From: Metasolibacillus meyeri
GTDB lineage: Bacteria > Bacillota > Bacilli > Bacillales_A > Planococcaceae
Direction of reading: 5' to 3'
Length of the DNA stretch: 64,000 nt
Assembly: GCF_003049505.1 (NCBI RefSeq)
Contig: NZ_PYWN01000002.1
Coordinates: 1 to 64,000 of the forward strand
Shown here: piece after piece, positions 1 to 7,725 of the stretch
Layout: each line of letters starts with the position of its first letter
Position numbering within the stretch: the first letter of the stretch is position 1
Translations under genes and position numbers: made by a program
The notes under the pieces: generated by a model
What the model was told of the DNA's origin: nothing
Databases searched by the model: none
The model's input: the letters and a program-made list of their open reading frames with translations, nothing else

Positions 1-485
1 CTAATTAATTTCCCCTAAAAAGAAGGGATTATTTATCTTAAATAGATGTTTAACAAATATAAATAAAATTAGAAAAAAGGAAATAATAGATAAATATTCT
101 TAAGTTTTTAACAATGTTTTTTATCGTTCTCTTTATTCAATGTTCATTCAAAGGCAGTAGGTACTCATACATTTTTGTTTTATCGATTAGATAAATCTAA
201 AACTACTAACACTGTTCGGTTTAATAAAGGCGAAACTATTTGGTTCTTATGGAACAACGTCTCTCCACACTAATATTGCCATTCTGAGCGGGACAACAAA
301 GATTTATAGATATCACGCAATCCCTCATGGAGATCTCGATGGACATTATGTAATAGCGCTACTATCATCTTGTAGCTCTTTGTAGCGATGGAAATGGTGA
401 AAAAAGATGCGAGAGTGGAGGTAAAATTTTCTATCAATAAGATTTTTCAAACTAAAGAAAGTAAGTTATCAGTAAAAACACAAAT
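1..485. other. Left-edge intergenic region, no supported gene
   Basis: No convincing gene is visible here. The only protein-like stretch is a plus-strand open frame without an ATG, GTG or TTG start at its beginning, running from about 191 to a TAG at 383-385 (about 64 codons). It could be a decayed gene fragment or chance. The first 200 bases are very AT-rich. In Bacillus subtilis rpsB follows the sigD-swrB end of the operon; no rpsB sequence is visible inside the window. Confidence 0.5.
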
Positions 486-529
486 AGCTAACAGGAAGTG
501 TAAGTATTCTCCCACATTTCCTGTTAGCT
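486..529 (-). terminator. Terminator after the swrB-like gene
   Basis: Arms 486-501 and 514-529 pair over 16 bp with a single G-U wobble and a 12-base loop. On the minus strand the stem is followed by a T-rich run (complement of 473-485). It lies only a few bases past the stop codon of the swrB-like gene, so it likely ends the sigD transcript. Confidence 0.75.
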
Positions 530-532
530 CCA

Positions 533-1120
533 CTAGGAATGAAACTTAATTAAAAGCTCCACTTCCGTCTTACCTTTTTGTGTTTGCTTAGCGATTTCTT
601 CGATGGATTGCCCATTTTTATACATAGCAATCATTTGCTGCTCAGGCGTTAATGGTTCTGGCTTTGGTGCTAGTGGCTCTGTTTTTTCTAGCTCGGGCTT
701 TAATGTTGAAGGTTGTTGCCTTTCAGGTTCCTGTCTCTTTTGCTGTTTATAAATGTTTGCTGCAATATTTTTCGGAACAAACGCTTTCTTGTCGATTGCT
801 ATTTGCTCTTTTAAAACGGTTTCAGAAAGCTGCTCGTGCTTTATTTCCAAAACAGCTGCAGCAGCTTCTTGCTCCACCTGCTTTATTTTTGGAATGGTAT
901 TTTTGGCTGCCGTTAATTCATGCAGTAGGCGATCGTTCTCCTCCCGCATTTCGATTAAATATACGCCTATCGCATCGTCCATTTCCTGCATGAGCTGATC
1001 CTGTCTAACTTCTAAGTCTTTAAATTTCGCTACTTTATTATTTAGTAATACAATTAAATAAAATATAATAAGTTGCGAAATAATAAGCCCTATTATTAAC
1101 ATACTAATAACTGAATTCAT
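533..1120 (-). CDS. swrB: SwrB-like (DUF6115) membrane-anchored protein
   Basis: A 195-residue protein with one N-terminal membrane segment (about residues 5-25), a charged coiled-coil region (about 30-90), a proline/glutamate-rich linker and a short C-terminal helix-turn-helix-like tail. In that tail the motif MYKNGQSIEEIA is followed by KGKTEVELL. This layout and its position as last gene after sigD match SwrB (YlxL) of B. subtilis, which sits in the membrane and promotes activation of the flagellar export apparatus and swarming. The N-terminus faces the membrane and the tail is probably cytoplasmic. Start is the ATG at 1120, preceded by GGAGAA. Assignment rests on position and architecture more than on sequence identity. 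Confidence 0.65.
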   Translation of the reverse strand: MNSVISMLIIGLIISQLIIFYLIVLLNNKVAKFKDLEVRQDQLMQEMDDAIGVYLIEMREENDRLLHELTAAKNTIPKIKQVEQEAAAAVLEIKHEQLSETVLKEQIAIDKKAFVPKNIAANIYKQQKRQEPERQQPSTLKPELEKTEPLAPKPEPLTPEQQMIAMYKNGQSIEEIAKQTQKGKTEVELLIKFHS

Positions 1121-1128
1121 AGATTCTC

Positions 1129-1434
1129 CTATCCGCTGTAGTCAATAAAATTTCCTTTAAACGGGTGATGTGCCTTCACTTTTTCTTCTTCCTTTTGCTT
1201 TTTTTTGTTTTGCTTTTTGGCATTTGCCCCATTTTCGCTTTCTTCTTCATCCGAAATGGCATCTAAATTTTCCGTATCATTGACAGCCTTTTGCTTTCGC
1301 TCTAATTCTTTTTTTAGGGCCTCATTTGCATGCATTTGTTGAAGTATATTATTTTGATGCTGCTGGTCAGCCATTTTTCCCGCATCAAATGTTTTAGGAA
1401 TCGCAATTTGTAATTCTACGCCTTTTAAACTCAT
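1129..1434 (-). CDS. Unrecognised charged protein between sigD and swrB
   Basis: About 101 residues, starting at the ATG at 1434. An in-frame GTG at 1443 overlaps the ribosome-binding region and is less likely. I do not recognise a family. The N-terminus (MSLKGVELQIAIPKTFDAGK) looks ordered; the middle is a glutamine/glutamate/lysine-rich, probably disordered or coiled stretch with an acidic patch (DEEESE) followed by a basic patch (KKQNKKKQK). It ends in a compact hydrophobic motif, HPFKGNFIDYSG. It has no signal peptide or membrane segment. It sits 12 bases after sigD and 8 bases before the swrB-like gene, so it is co-transcribed and probably motility-related. Confidence 0.7.
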   Translation of the reverse strand: MSLKGVELQIAIPKTFDAGKMADQQHQNNILQQMHANEALKKELERKQKAVNDTENLDAISDEEESENGANAKKQNKKKQKEEEKVKAHHPFKGNFIDYSG

Positions 1435-1446
1435 ACTCCCCACTCC

Positions 1447-2217
1447 CTATGAATTAATTACTTCTGGTGATAAAAACTTACGTAATTTCAACAGTGCCTT
1501 CGAATGAATTTGCGATATTCGCGAAGTAGACAAATCTAACATTTCACCAATTTCTGTAAGCGTCATTTCTTCTGAATAGAACAAACTCACTACAAGCTGC
1601 TCTTTTTCATTCAACTTTTCAATGTTGCGGCCTAAATCAGCTAATAACTCATTATGCACAATTTCCTGTTCTGGTGTTCGAGTATCGTCATCACGTATAA
1701 CAAATGTTTTTCCTTCTAGCTCTTCTTGATCTTGTTGCTCGTTAATGGATAGCACATTTGAAAAAAAATGCTCTTGAACTGTTTGATATACTTCTTCAAT
1801 AGGTAATTCCATATGCTCCGCTAATTCTTCAGGGGTAGCATGGCGCATTAGCTTTTGCTCAAGCTCTTCAATTTGCGCTTCAAGCTTCTTAGCCTTTTCT
1901 CGCGCTGAGCGTGGTAGCCAGTCTTCCTTACGTAAACCATCTATAATCGCTCCCCTTACACGAAACGATGCATATGTGTCGAATTTTAAATCTCTCTTTA
2001 TATCAAATTTATTTAAAGCATCAAATAAACCCATCATCCCTAGGCTATACAAATCATCCCTAGAAACGTTTTTCGGTAATCCAGCCCCGATACGCTGCAC
2101 ATGATAAGATACAAGCGGCTTATATTTTTTTATCAATTGATTACCTGCATCTACATCTCGCTCTATCGTCCAGCTATGCCAAAGATTTTGCTCATCATTT
2201 AACATCGATTGTGTCAC
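1447..2217 (-). CDS. sigD: RNA polymerase sigma factor SigD (FliA family)
   Basis: Sigma-28-type factor directing transcription of late flagellar, chemotaxis and autolysin genes. Start is the GTG at 2217, preceded by GAGGTGG at good spacing, giving 256 residues against 254 in B. subtilis. The longer in-frame reading back to 2409 runs through a perfect hairpin and is rejected. Region 2 (core binding and -10 recognition) is visible as DLYSLGMMGLFDAL...FDTYASFRVRGAIIDGLR...WLPRS, and region 4 as LTEIGEMLDLSTSRISQIHSKAL. Unlike in B. subtilis, a terminator and a promoter-like sequence lie between sigD and the upstream operon, which suggests separate control of SigD level. Confidence 0.97.
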   Translation of the reverse strand: MTQSMLNDEQNLWHSWTIERDVDAGNQLIKKYKPLVSYHVQRIGAGLPKNVSRDDLYSLGMMGLFDALNKFDIKRDLKFDTYASFRVRGAIIDGLRKEDWLPRSAREKAKKLEAQIEELEQKLMRHATPEELAEHMELPIEEVYQTVQEHFFSNVLSINEQQDQEELEGKTFVIRDDDTRTPEQEIVHNELLADLGRNIEKLNEKEQLVVSLFYSEEMTLTEIGEMLDLSTSRISQIHSKALLKLRKFLSPEVINS

Positions 2218-2305
2218 ACGTATCCACCTCTCTTTGAAATCAATTATGCCTCTCAAGTCCAGATTCCCAGACGACTTAGGGGAAATACACTGCATGAACT
2301 TTGCG

Positions 2306-2353
2306 GCTTTATCTTGAGTCAATGACCTACCACTCATTGACTCAAGATAAAGC
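2306..2353 (-). promoter_or_regulatory. Perfect 20-bp hairpin in the sigD 5' leader
   Basis: Arms 2306-2325 and 2334-2353 are exact reverse complements with an 8-base loop. In the minus-strand transcript the hairpin would begin about 6 bases after the predicted start site of the sigD promoter and end about 90 bases before the GTG start. No T-run follows, so it is not a classical terminator. It may stabilise the mRNA 5' end, act as an attenuator or be a protein-binding palindrome. Confidence 0.6.
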
Positions 2354-2365
2354 ATTATTATTGTT

Positions 2366-2394
2366 ATTATATCAAATTCAAGCATATTTTTCAT
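2366..2394 (-). promoter_or_regulatory. Candidate sigma-A promoter of sigD
   Basis: On the minus strand a perfect -10 box TATAAT (2366-2371) carries an extended TGA just upstream. It lies 17 bases after a weak -35 box ATGAAA (2389-2394). It is downstream of the terminator at 2423-2464 and just upstream of the leader hairpin. Predicted start is near 2359. Confidence 0.55.
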
Positions 2395-2422
2395 ATGTAC
2401 ATTAAACACTTTCTTACAAAAA

Positions 2423-2464
2423 AAGAACTGTTCAGAAAATTTTCGCTTTTCCTAAACAGTTCTT
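2423..2464 (-). terminator. Intrinsic terminator between fla/che operon and sigD
   Basis: Arms 2423-2432 and 2455-2464 (AAGAACTGTT/AACAGTTCTT) plus an inner GAAAA/TTTTC pairing form a long stem. On the minus strand it is followed directly by a run of seven T. It lies 46 bases after the stop of the small membrane protein gene. Bases 2427-2441 also match the CodY-box consensus at 13 of 15 positions. Confidence 0.75.
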
Positions 2465-2510
2465 AGTTTTATTGACCTTGCCGCTACCTTCACTATATCC
2501 ATCAAGAAAA

Positions 2511-2879
2511 TTAGCTATTGACCGTTTTATCTTCTTTATGCATCATCGTGCGTACAACCTGTGCAATGTCCTCTGTACTTTCATCAGCAAATTCGACTGT
2601 TGACGTAGCATTTTGTTGAATAAATGGTTGCTTTTCTTGTGAAGTTGTATGGACATCTTCCACGGCTTGTTCACTAAAGACAATTTCTTCCGGCGTATAA
2701 AAAATATATCCTAAAAAATGACGTAATGGAAATGCAACGACAAAGGCGATTAACGCAACACCTAATGCAGTTAATATCGTTGGAATCGGCAACGCCAATG
2801 GATTTTGAATAGCATATATAAAGTAAGCCGTAAAGCTAATTAATGCAATCCAACAATTAATTAAAATTGAACCAAGCAT
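2511..2879 (-). CDS. Small two-helix membrane protein after cheD
   Basis: 122 residues. Two hydrophobic segments (about 5-25 and 32-54, the second rich in Ala/Val/Leu) are followed by an acidic, glutamine/threonine-rich cytoplasmic-looking tail ending near HKEDKTVNS. I do not recognise the family. Its ATG overlaps the cheD stop codon in the form TAATG, which implies translational coupling, and a terminator follows, so it is the last gene of the fla/che transcript. The equivalent position in B. subtilis holds no gene. A role in motility or chemotaxis is an inference from location only. Confidence 0.8.
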   Translation of the reverse strand: MLGSILINCWIALISFTAYFIYAIQNPLALPIPTILTALGVALIAFVVAFPLRHFLGYIFYTPEEIVFSEQAVEDVHTTSQEKQPFIQQNATSTVEFADESTEDIAQVVRTMMHKEDKTVNS

Positions 2880-3376
2880 TATATTTCACTCACCCCTCGG
2901 TTCACTGTACGAATATTTAACATATTCGTAACAGGATTGAATTCAATTGTTCTACCACTATTTCCACCTGTGTCCTCTGCAATAAGAGGAATTTTATATT
3001 TGCTCAGTTCATTTTTCACAGCTTCTACATTGCGTGGACCAATGCGCATTGAACTTTTATCAGACGTAAATTGGAACATTTGTGCACCGCCAGCAATTTT
3101 CGCTTTTAGTTTAAATGTTTGGACACCTTCAGCTTTTAATAAATCTAGTAATGCTTTAATACCTGTATCAGCAAATTTTGCTACATTTGTTGCATCTACT
3201 TTACCTAAACTCGAATCAGGAAGCATAACGTGAATTAAACCAGCGATTTGTTTCGTTTCATCATAAATGACAACACCGACACACGATCCTAAACCAGATG
3301 TACGAATCGTGTTAGGTGCCTTTACTACATCCATTTGTGCAATGCCTACTTTAATGATTGTGTTAGTTGTAAACAT
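2879..3376 (-). CDS. cheD: Chemoreceptor glutamine deamidase CheD
   Basis: Deamidates selected glutamines on methyl-accepting chemoreceptors and, together with CheC, takes part in the CheY-P feedback adaptation known from B. subtilis. 165 residues. The catalytic triad can be placed by alignment with the known Thermotoga protein: Thr26, Cys32 (in TSGLGSCVGV) and His49 (in GLIHVML) keep the expected spacing. The gene follows cheC directly, and its stop overlaps the start of the next gene. Cytoplasmic. Confidence 0.96.
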   Translation of the reverse strand: MFTTNTIIKVGIAQMDVVKAPNTIRTSGLGSCVGVVIYDETKQIAGLIHVMLPDSSLGKVDATNVAKFADTGIKALLDLLKAEGVQTFKLKAKIAGGAQMFQFTSDKSSMRIGPRNVEAVKNELSKYKIPLIAEDTGGNSGRTIEFNPVTNMLNIRTVNRGVSEI

Positions 3377-4009
3377 CTAAGATACACCTAACGCTTTAAA
3401 AATTGTTGCAAATGAATCTGGATCTGGTAACAAGAAGAAATGCCCGTGTGTGGCTTCCTCTACAGCAATATCTTCTTCGAAAATGGATGTGTTAATAACG
3501 ATAACATGGTCGCTCACTTGGGATAACTCGATTAAGCCTGTACTAATAATAGCGCCAAACATGTCAACACTTAAGCCCGGTACAGTCGGATAGATTTTCA
3601 ATTTCGTAAAATCGGATAAGGCTGATAAATAAGAGCCTGATAAAATATTGCCCATTTCCTGCATCGCTGACAAGGCTAGCTCTGAAACAGGTGCCTTATA
3701 AAAATCAAACGCATCCTCATGAATTAAGCGACGAATAAAACGGTTTGCTTGTTCAATCGGTAAAATGAAAAACATGCTCCCTTCAATGTCTCCCTCAATT
3801 CGTAAGAAAACACCAACTACTACCGTTTCAGAGCCTCCTGCTAGCTCCATCATATGATCAAAGGTTACCATCTCGACTTTAGGTACTTGCATATCAATTT
3901 TTTTACTTAATAAATCGGATAAGGCCGTTGCCGCATGTGCAGCACCAATATTACCGATTTCTTTTAGTACATCTAAATGTAGTGAAGTAATTTTTTGATT
4001 AAAATTCAT
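3377..4009 (-). CDS. cheC: CheY-P phosphatase CheC
   Basis: Dephosphorylates CheY-P and binds CheD. 210 residues against 209 in B. subtilis. Two phosphatase-centre motifs of the CheC/FliY/CheX type are visible: DVLKEIGNIGAAHAATAL near residue 14 and SALSAMQEMGNILSGSYL near residue 112, each with the conserved Glu and Asn. The stop is immediately before the cheD start. A 57-base gap without a visible promoter separates it from cheW. Confidence 0.96.
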   Translation of the reverse strand: MNFNQKITSLHLDVLKEIGNIGAAHAATALSDLLSKKIDMQVPKVEMVTFDHMMELAGGSETVVVGVFLRIEGDIEGSMFFILPIEQANRFIRRLIHEDAFDFYKAPVSELALSAMQEMGNILSGSYLSALSDFTKLKIYPTVPGLSVDMFGAIISTGLIELSQVSDHVIVINTSIFEEDIAVEEATHGHFFLLPDPDSFATIFKALGVS

Positions 4010-4066
4010 TTCATATCCCTACTTTAAGTAGCCTCTAAATAGATTACACTTTTTAAAGACATCATT

Positions 4067-4513
4067 TTAGCTTAATGGATTTAATACTCTGTCTAAATGC
4101 AATAAAATTAATAAACGATTGTCTAGCTTCGCAACACCTGAAATAAACTCTTCTTCTAAAGAACCAACAACTTCTGGTTGTTGCTCAATCGAGCCTGCTG
4201 CAATATCTAACACGTCATTAGCTGAATCGACAACAAAGCCTACTTCCATATCCTCTAATGTAATAATAATAATACGTGCTGCATCTTCTTCGCCTAAAAT
4301 TGGTAAATTAAAACGCTCACGCAAATCGATAATTGGTGTTACAACACCGCGTAAATTAATAACACCTTTTACATAAGGCTGCGTTTTAGGCACACGCGTA
4401 ATATGCATTAATTTTTCAATTCCTTGCACATGTGAAACAGGAATCGCATATTCTTTATCTGCTAATTGAAAAACAATTACTTTAATATATTCTTGTTCAA
4501 CAGCATTTGTCAT
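4067..4513 (-). CDS. cheW: Chemotaxis coupling protein CheW
   Basis: Adaptor that links chemoreceptors to the kinase CheA. 148 residues comprising a single CheW (SH3-like) domain, with the motifs VIVFQLADKEYAIPV, MHITRVPKTQPYVKGVINLRG and DLRERFNLP. It lies 24 bases after cheA with AGAGGTG-type ribosome binding near its start. Cytoplasmic, at the receptor array. Confidence 0.97.
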   Translation of the reverse strand: MTNAVEQEYIKVIVFQLADKEYAIPVSHVQGIEKLMHITRVPKTQPYVKGVINLRGVVTPIIDLRERFNLPILGEEDAARIIIITLEDMEVGFVVDSANDVLDIAAGSIEQQPEVVGSLEEEFISGVAKLDNRLLILLHLDRVLNPLS

Positions 4514-4537
4514 AGTTTACACCTCTTCTTATCCTTA

Positions 4538-6580
4538 TCACTTCATTAGCGCATTACAATCAACAATTAATGCTACTTTTCCGTTTCCTAAAATTGTCGC
4601 ACCTGAAATTGCGAAGATATTCGTTAAGTAATTCCCTAAAGATTTTAACACGATTTCTTGCTGCCCAATGAAAGAATCAACAACTAAACCAGCAAGCTTT
4701 TCACCTTTACGTACTATCACTACAGAATAGAATTCATCATCTTGCGTTTCTGTACGAGGTACTTCGAAAATTTCATCTAAGAATACAAGTGGCACTACTT
4801 TGCCACGGAAATCAATTACTTTTTGATTATGTGCATTTAAAATTTCCGAATGGCGAATAATTGATGTTTCAATAATGGATGATAGTGGAATTGCATAAAT
4901 TTCTTTTTCAATCTCTACAAGCATTACAGAAATAATCGATAATGTTAAAGGTAATTGAATCGAGAATGTTGAACCAACACCTTCAGTAGAATCAATCGAA
5001 ATATTTCCACCTAATGACTCAATTGTTGTTTTTACAACATCCAGTCCCACACCACGACCTGAGATATCAGAAATTACATCTGCTGTTGAGAAGCCAGAAG
5101 CTAAGATTAACTCATTCGTTTGCTTATCTGATAGTGTTTTCGCTGTTTCGGCTGTAATAACACCTTTAGAAATTGCTTTTTCCAATACCTTTTCACGGTT
5201 AATCCCTGCACCATCATCTTCAATTTCAATAAATACATAGTTTCCACTATGGAACGCACGTAGCTGTACTGTTCCTTCCTCTGGCTTCCCTTTCGCCATA
5301 CGAACCTCTGGACTTTCGATACCATGGTCAAGCGAGTTGCGAATTAAGTGTACAAGTGGATCGCCAATTTCATCAATAACTGTACGGTCTAACTCTGTTT
5401 CTGCTCCAATAATTTCTAAAGTAATTTTCTTATTTAAATCACGGGATAATTGACGCACCATTTTCGGGAAGCGGTTAAATACCGTTTCCACTTGTACCAT
5501 GCGCATTGTTAATACGATATTTTGTAAATCACCCATTACACGGCTCATACGCTCTACCGTTTCATTTAATTCTTGGTGATTTACTTCTGCAGAAATAGAT
5601 TGTAAACGTCCACGGTCGATCACAAGCTCCTCAAACAGATTCATTAAAATATCAAGACGCTCGATATTTACACGAATCATTTTATTTGAAACTTGCCCAC
5701 CTGATTTGCTGTTGGATGATTGTGCTTTAGCTACTGGCTCTGGTGCTGCCTTCACTATTTCTTGCTGCGCTTGCGGCACAACTTCAACTACTTCCGCAAT
5801 TTTTTCGTTCTTTACATCCTCTTGTGTTAAAGGTACAACAATCACTTCTTCTACTTCAGAAACCTTCATTAATTTCTTTTGTAAGTCATCGGCTGACTCT
5901 TTTGAAATATAAGCAATGTGGAATGTTTGGTCAAATTGTTCCTCTTCTAAGCTATCAACTGCGGGAACAGATTTAATAACATCTCCGTTTTTTTCTAAAA
6001 TCTCAAATACCATGAAAACACGTGCTGCTTTTAATAAGCAATCTTCACGCAATGTAACAGAAATTTCATACGCACAATGATCCTGTTCAATCGACTGCGC
6101 TAACACTGTTTTTTCAAAATCATCATATTCTAGCTTTGATTCATGTTGCACAATTGTAGCGGCTGTTTCTTCCGATGCTAAAGCTACTTTTGCTACATCT
6201 TCGCCTGCTTCAATACGCTTAAGCTGCTCAACTGTAGCTTGTACATCGCGCTTGCCATCTCCACCGCCCGCTATATCCATTACCATTTCTTCTAAATGAT
6301 CAACAGATTCGAAAACAACATCTAAAATTTCTGGCGTTACTTGGATTTTTGCATTGCGAATAGCATCTAAAACATTTTCCATCTTGTGCGTCAAATCTGC
6401 TAAGTCCTCGAAGCCCATTGTTGCAGACATACCTTTTAATGTATGTGCTGAACGGAAAATTTCATTAACAATCGATAAATCTGCTGGATTTTTTTCCAGT
6501 TCTAATAAATGCTCACTACATGCTTGTAAATGTTCTTTACTTTCTTCGATGAACATTTCTAAATATTGATTCACTTCCAT
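4538..6580 (-). CDS. cheA: Chemotaxis histidine kinase CheA
   Basis: Autophosphorylates in response to receptor signals and passes phosphate to CheY and CheB. 680 residues. Domains in order: Hpt with the phosphorylated His46 in AHTLKGMSATMGF; a P2-like CheY/CheB-binding region (about 150-260); a Gln/Lys-rich linker; the dimerisation domain (about 300-360); an HATPase domain with LIRNSLDHGIES (N box), EDDGAGI (G1) and GRGVGLDVV (G2); and a C-terminal CheW-like domain. It is 14 bases downstream of cheB. Complete and apparently functional. Confidence 0.98.
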   Translation of the reverse strand: MEVNQYLEMFIEESKEHLQACSEHLLELEKNPADLSIVNEIFRSAHTLKGMSATMGFEDLADLTHKMENVLDAIRNAKIQVTPEILDVVFESVDHLEEMVMDIAGGGDGKRDVQATVEQLKRIEAGEDVAKVALASEETAATIVQHESKLEYDDFEKTVLAQSIEQDHCAYEISVTLREDCLLKAARVFMVFEILEKNGDVIKSVPAVDSLEEEQFDQTFHIAYISKESADDLQKKLMKVSEVEEVIVVPLTQEDVKNEKIAEVVEVVPQAQQEIVKAAPEPVAKAQSSNSKSGGQVSNKMIRVNIERLDILMNLFEELVIDRGRLQSISAEVNHQELNETVERMSRVMGDLQNIVLTMRMVQVETVFNRFPKMVRQLSRDLNKKITLEIIGAETELDRTVIDEIGDPLVHLIRNSLDHGIESPEVRMAKGKPEEGTVQLRAFHSGNYVFIEIEDDGAGINREKVLEKAISKGVITAETAKTLSDKQTNELILASGFSTADVISDISGRGVGLDVVKTTIESLGGNISIDSTEGVGSTFSIQLPLTLSIISVMLVEIEKEIYAIPLSSIIETSIIRHSEILNAHNQKVIDFRGKVVPLVFLDEIFEVPRTETQDDEFYSVVIVRKGEKLAGLVVDSFIGQQEIVLKSLGNYLTNIFAISGATILGNGKVALIVDCNALMK

Positions 6581-6594
6581 ATGAAGGCACCCCT

Positions 6595-7725
6595 TTAGTA
6601 CATATATTTCATAATTGTTTGTGCAATCTCATCTACATCTACCACTTCATCCACAAGCTGCGTTTCTACTGCTGCTTTTGGCATACCGTAAACGATACAA
6701 GTATCTGCAGATTCAGCAATCGCTCTTACATTACCTGATTTCTTCAATGCTTTTAAACCACTTGCACCATCTTGCCCCATACCTGTCATAATCACCGCAA
6801 TTTTGTCCATATCATGACAGTTACTAACATCTTCAAACATTACATCTACTGATGGGCGATGTCCTGATCTTGGTGGCTCCGTTTGATCGAGAACAATGCC
6901 GTAGGATGTTCCAATTTTGCGAAGCTTTAAGTGGTAGCCCCCAGGTGCAATGTAGGCAACGCCTTCTTTTAAAATATCGCCTTGCTCCGCTTCTTTTACA
7001 TGAATATTGCTTAATTGATTTAAACGATTTGCTAAAGATTTAGTAAAGCCTGCTGGCATATGCTGTACAATTAAAATTGGTGCATGGACGTTTTCAGGAA
7101 TTTTCGTAATCACTTCTTGTAAAGCACGGGGTCCTCCTGTAGATGTACCAATTAAAATAATTTTTTTAGATACTTTATTCCACTCTTTTTTATTTGGAAT
7201 AGGCGTCACCGTTACTGGTTGCTGCTTTTTAATTGGTGGTGTATTAAACGATTTTTCCACCTTAAATGTGTCTCTTTTATAAGTTGTTTCCAACGGCCTT
7301 TTTAGCTTCGTAACAGAAATGTTTGCAGCCGCTTCAACCTTTTGAACTAGCTCCTCTTTGATTTTATGTAAATCAAGAGAAATCGTACCACTCGTTTTAG
7401 CCACAAAATCTACAGCACCATATTCCATCGCTGTTAATGTATTTTCCGTTCCTTGTTTTGTCGTACTTGAGAGCATCACCACAGGAACAGGACATTTATT
7501 CATTATCTCTCTTAATGCTTCTAACCCATTCATTTCAGGCATCTCCACATCCATCGTGACAACATTTGGCTGTAGTTGCTGTATTTTTTCAATTGCATCT
7601 TTTCCATTGCGCGCTGTTCCAACCACTTCAATAGTTAAATTATCATTGAAGAAGTCACCAACTAACTTTCTCATAAAAGCTGAGTCATCTACGATAAGTA
7701 GCTTTTTCTTACTTGAAAATCTCAA
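6595..7725 (-). CDS. cheB: Chemoreceptor methylesterase CheB
   Basis: Removes methyl groups from chemoreceptors after phosphorylation by CheA. 376 residues. The receiver domain has Asp13/Asp14 and the acceptor Asp59 in TMDVEMPEMNG. It is followed by a variable linker (about 135-185) and the CheB esterase domain with the catalytic Ser in GTSTGGPRAL, the His in QHMPAGFTKSLA and the Asp in MGQDGASGL. Its start directly follows the flhG stop. Confidence 0.97.
   Translation of the reverse strand: MRFSSKKKLLIVDDSAFMRKLVGDFFNDNLTIEVVGTARNGKDAIEKIQQLQPNVVTMDVEMPEMNGLEALREIMNKCPVPVVMLSSTTKQGTENTLTAMEYGAVDFVAKTSGTISLDLHKIKEELVQKVEAAANISVTKLKRPLETTYKRDTFKVEKSFNTPPIKKQQPVTVTPIPNKKEWNKVSKKIILIGTSTGGPRALQEVITKIPENVHAPILIVQHMPAGFTKSLANRLNQLSNIHVKEAEQGDILKEGVAYIAPGGYHLKLRKIGTSYGIVLDQTEPPRSGHRPSVDVMFEDVSNCHDMDKIAVIMTGMGQDGASGLKALKKSGNVRAIAESADTCIVYGMPKAAVETQLVDEVVDVDEIAQTIMKYMY

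Noticed and set aside
2218-2409. N-terminal extension of SigD to 320 residues
   Set aside because: It translates through a perfect hairpin and the promoter; the GTG at 2217 has a strong ribosome-binding site and gives the family length.
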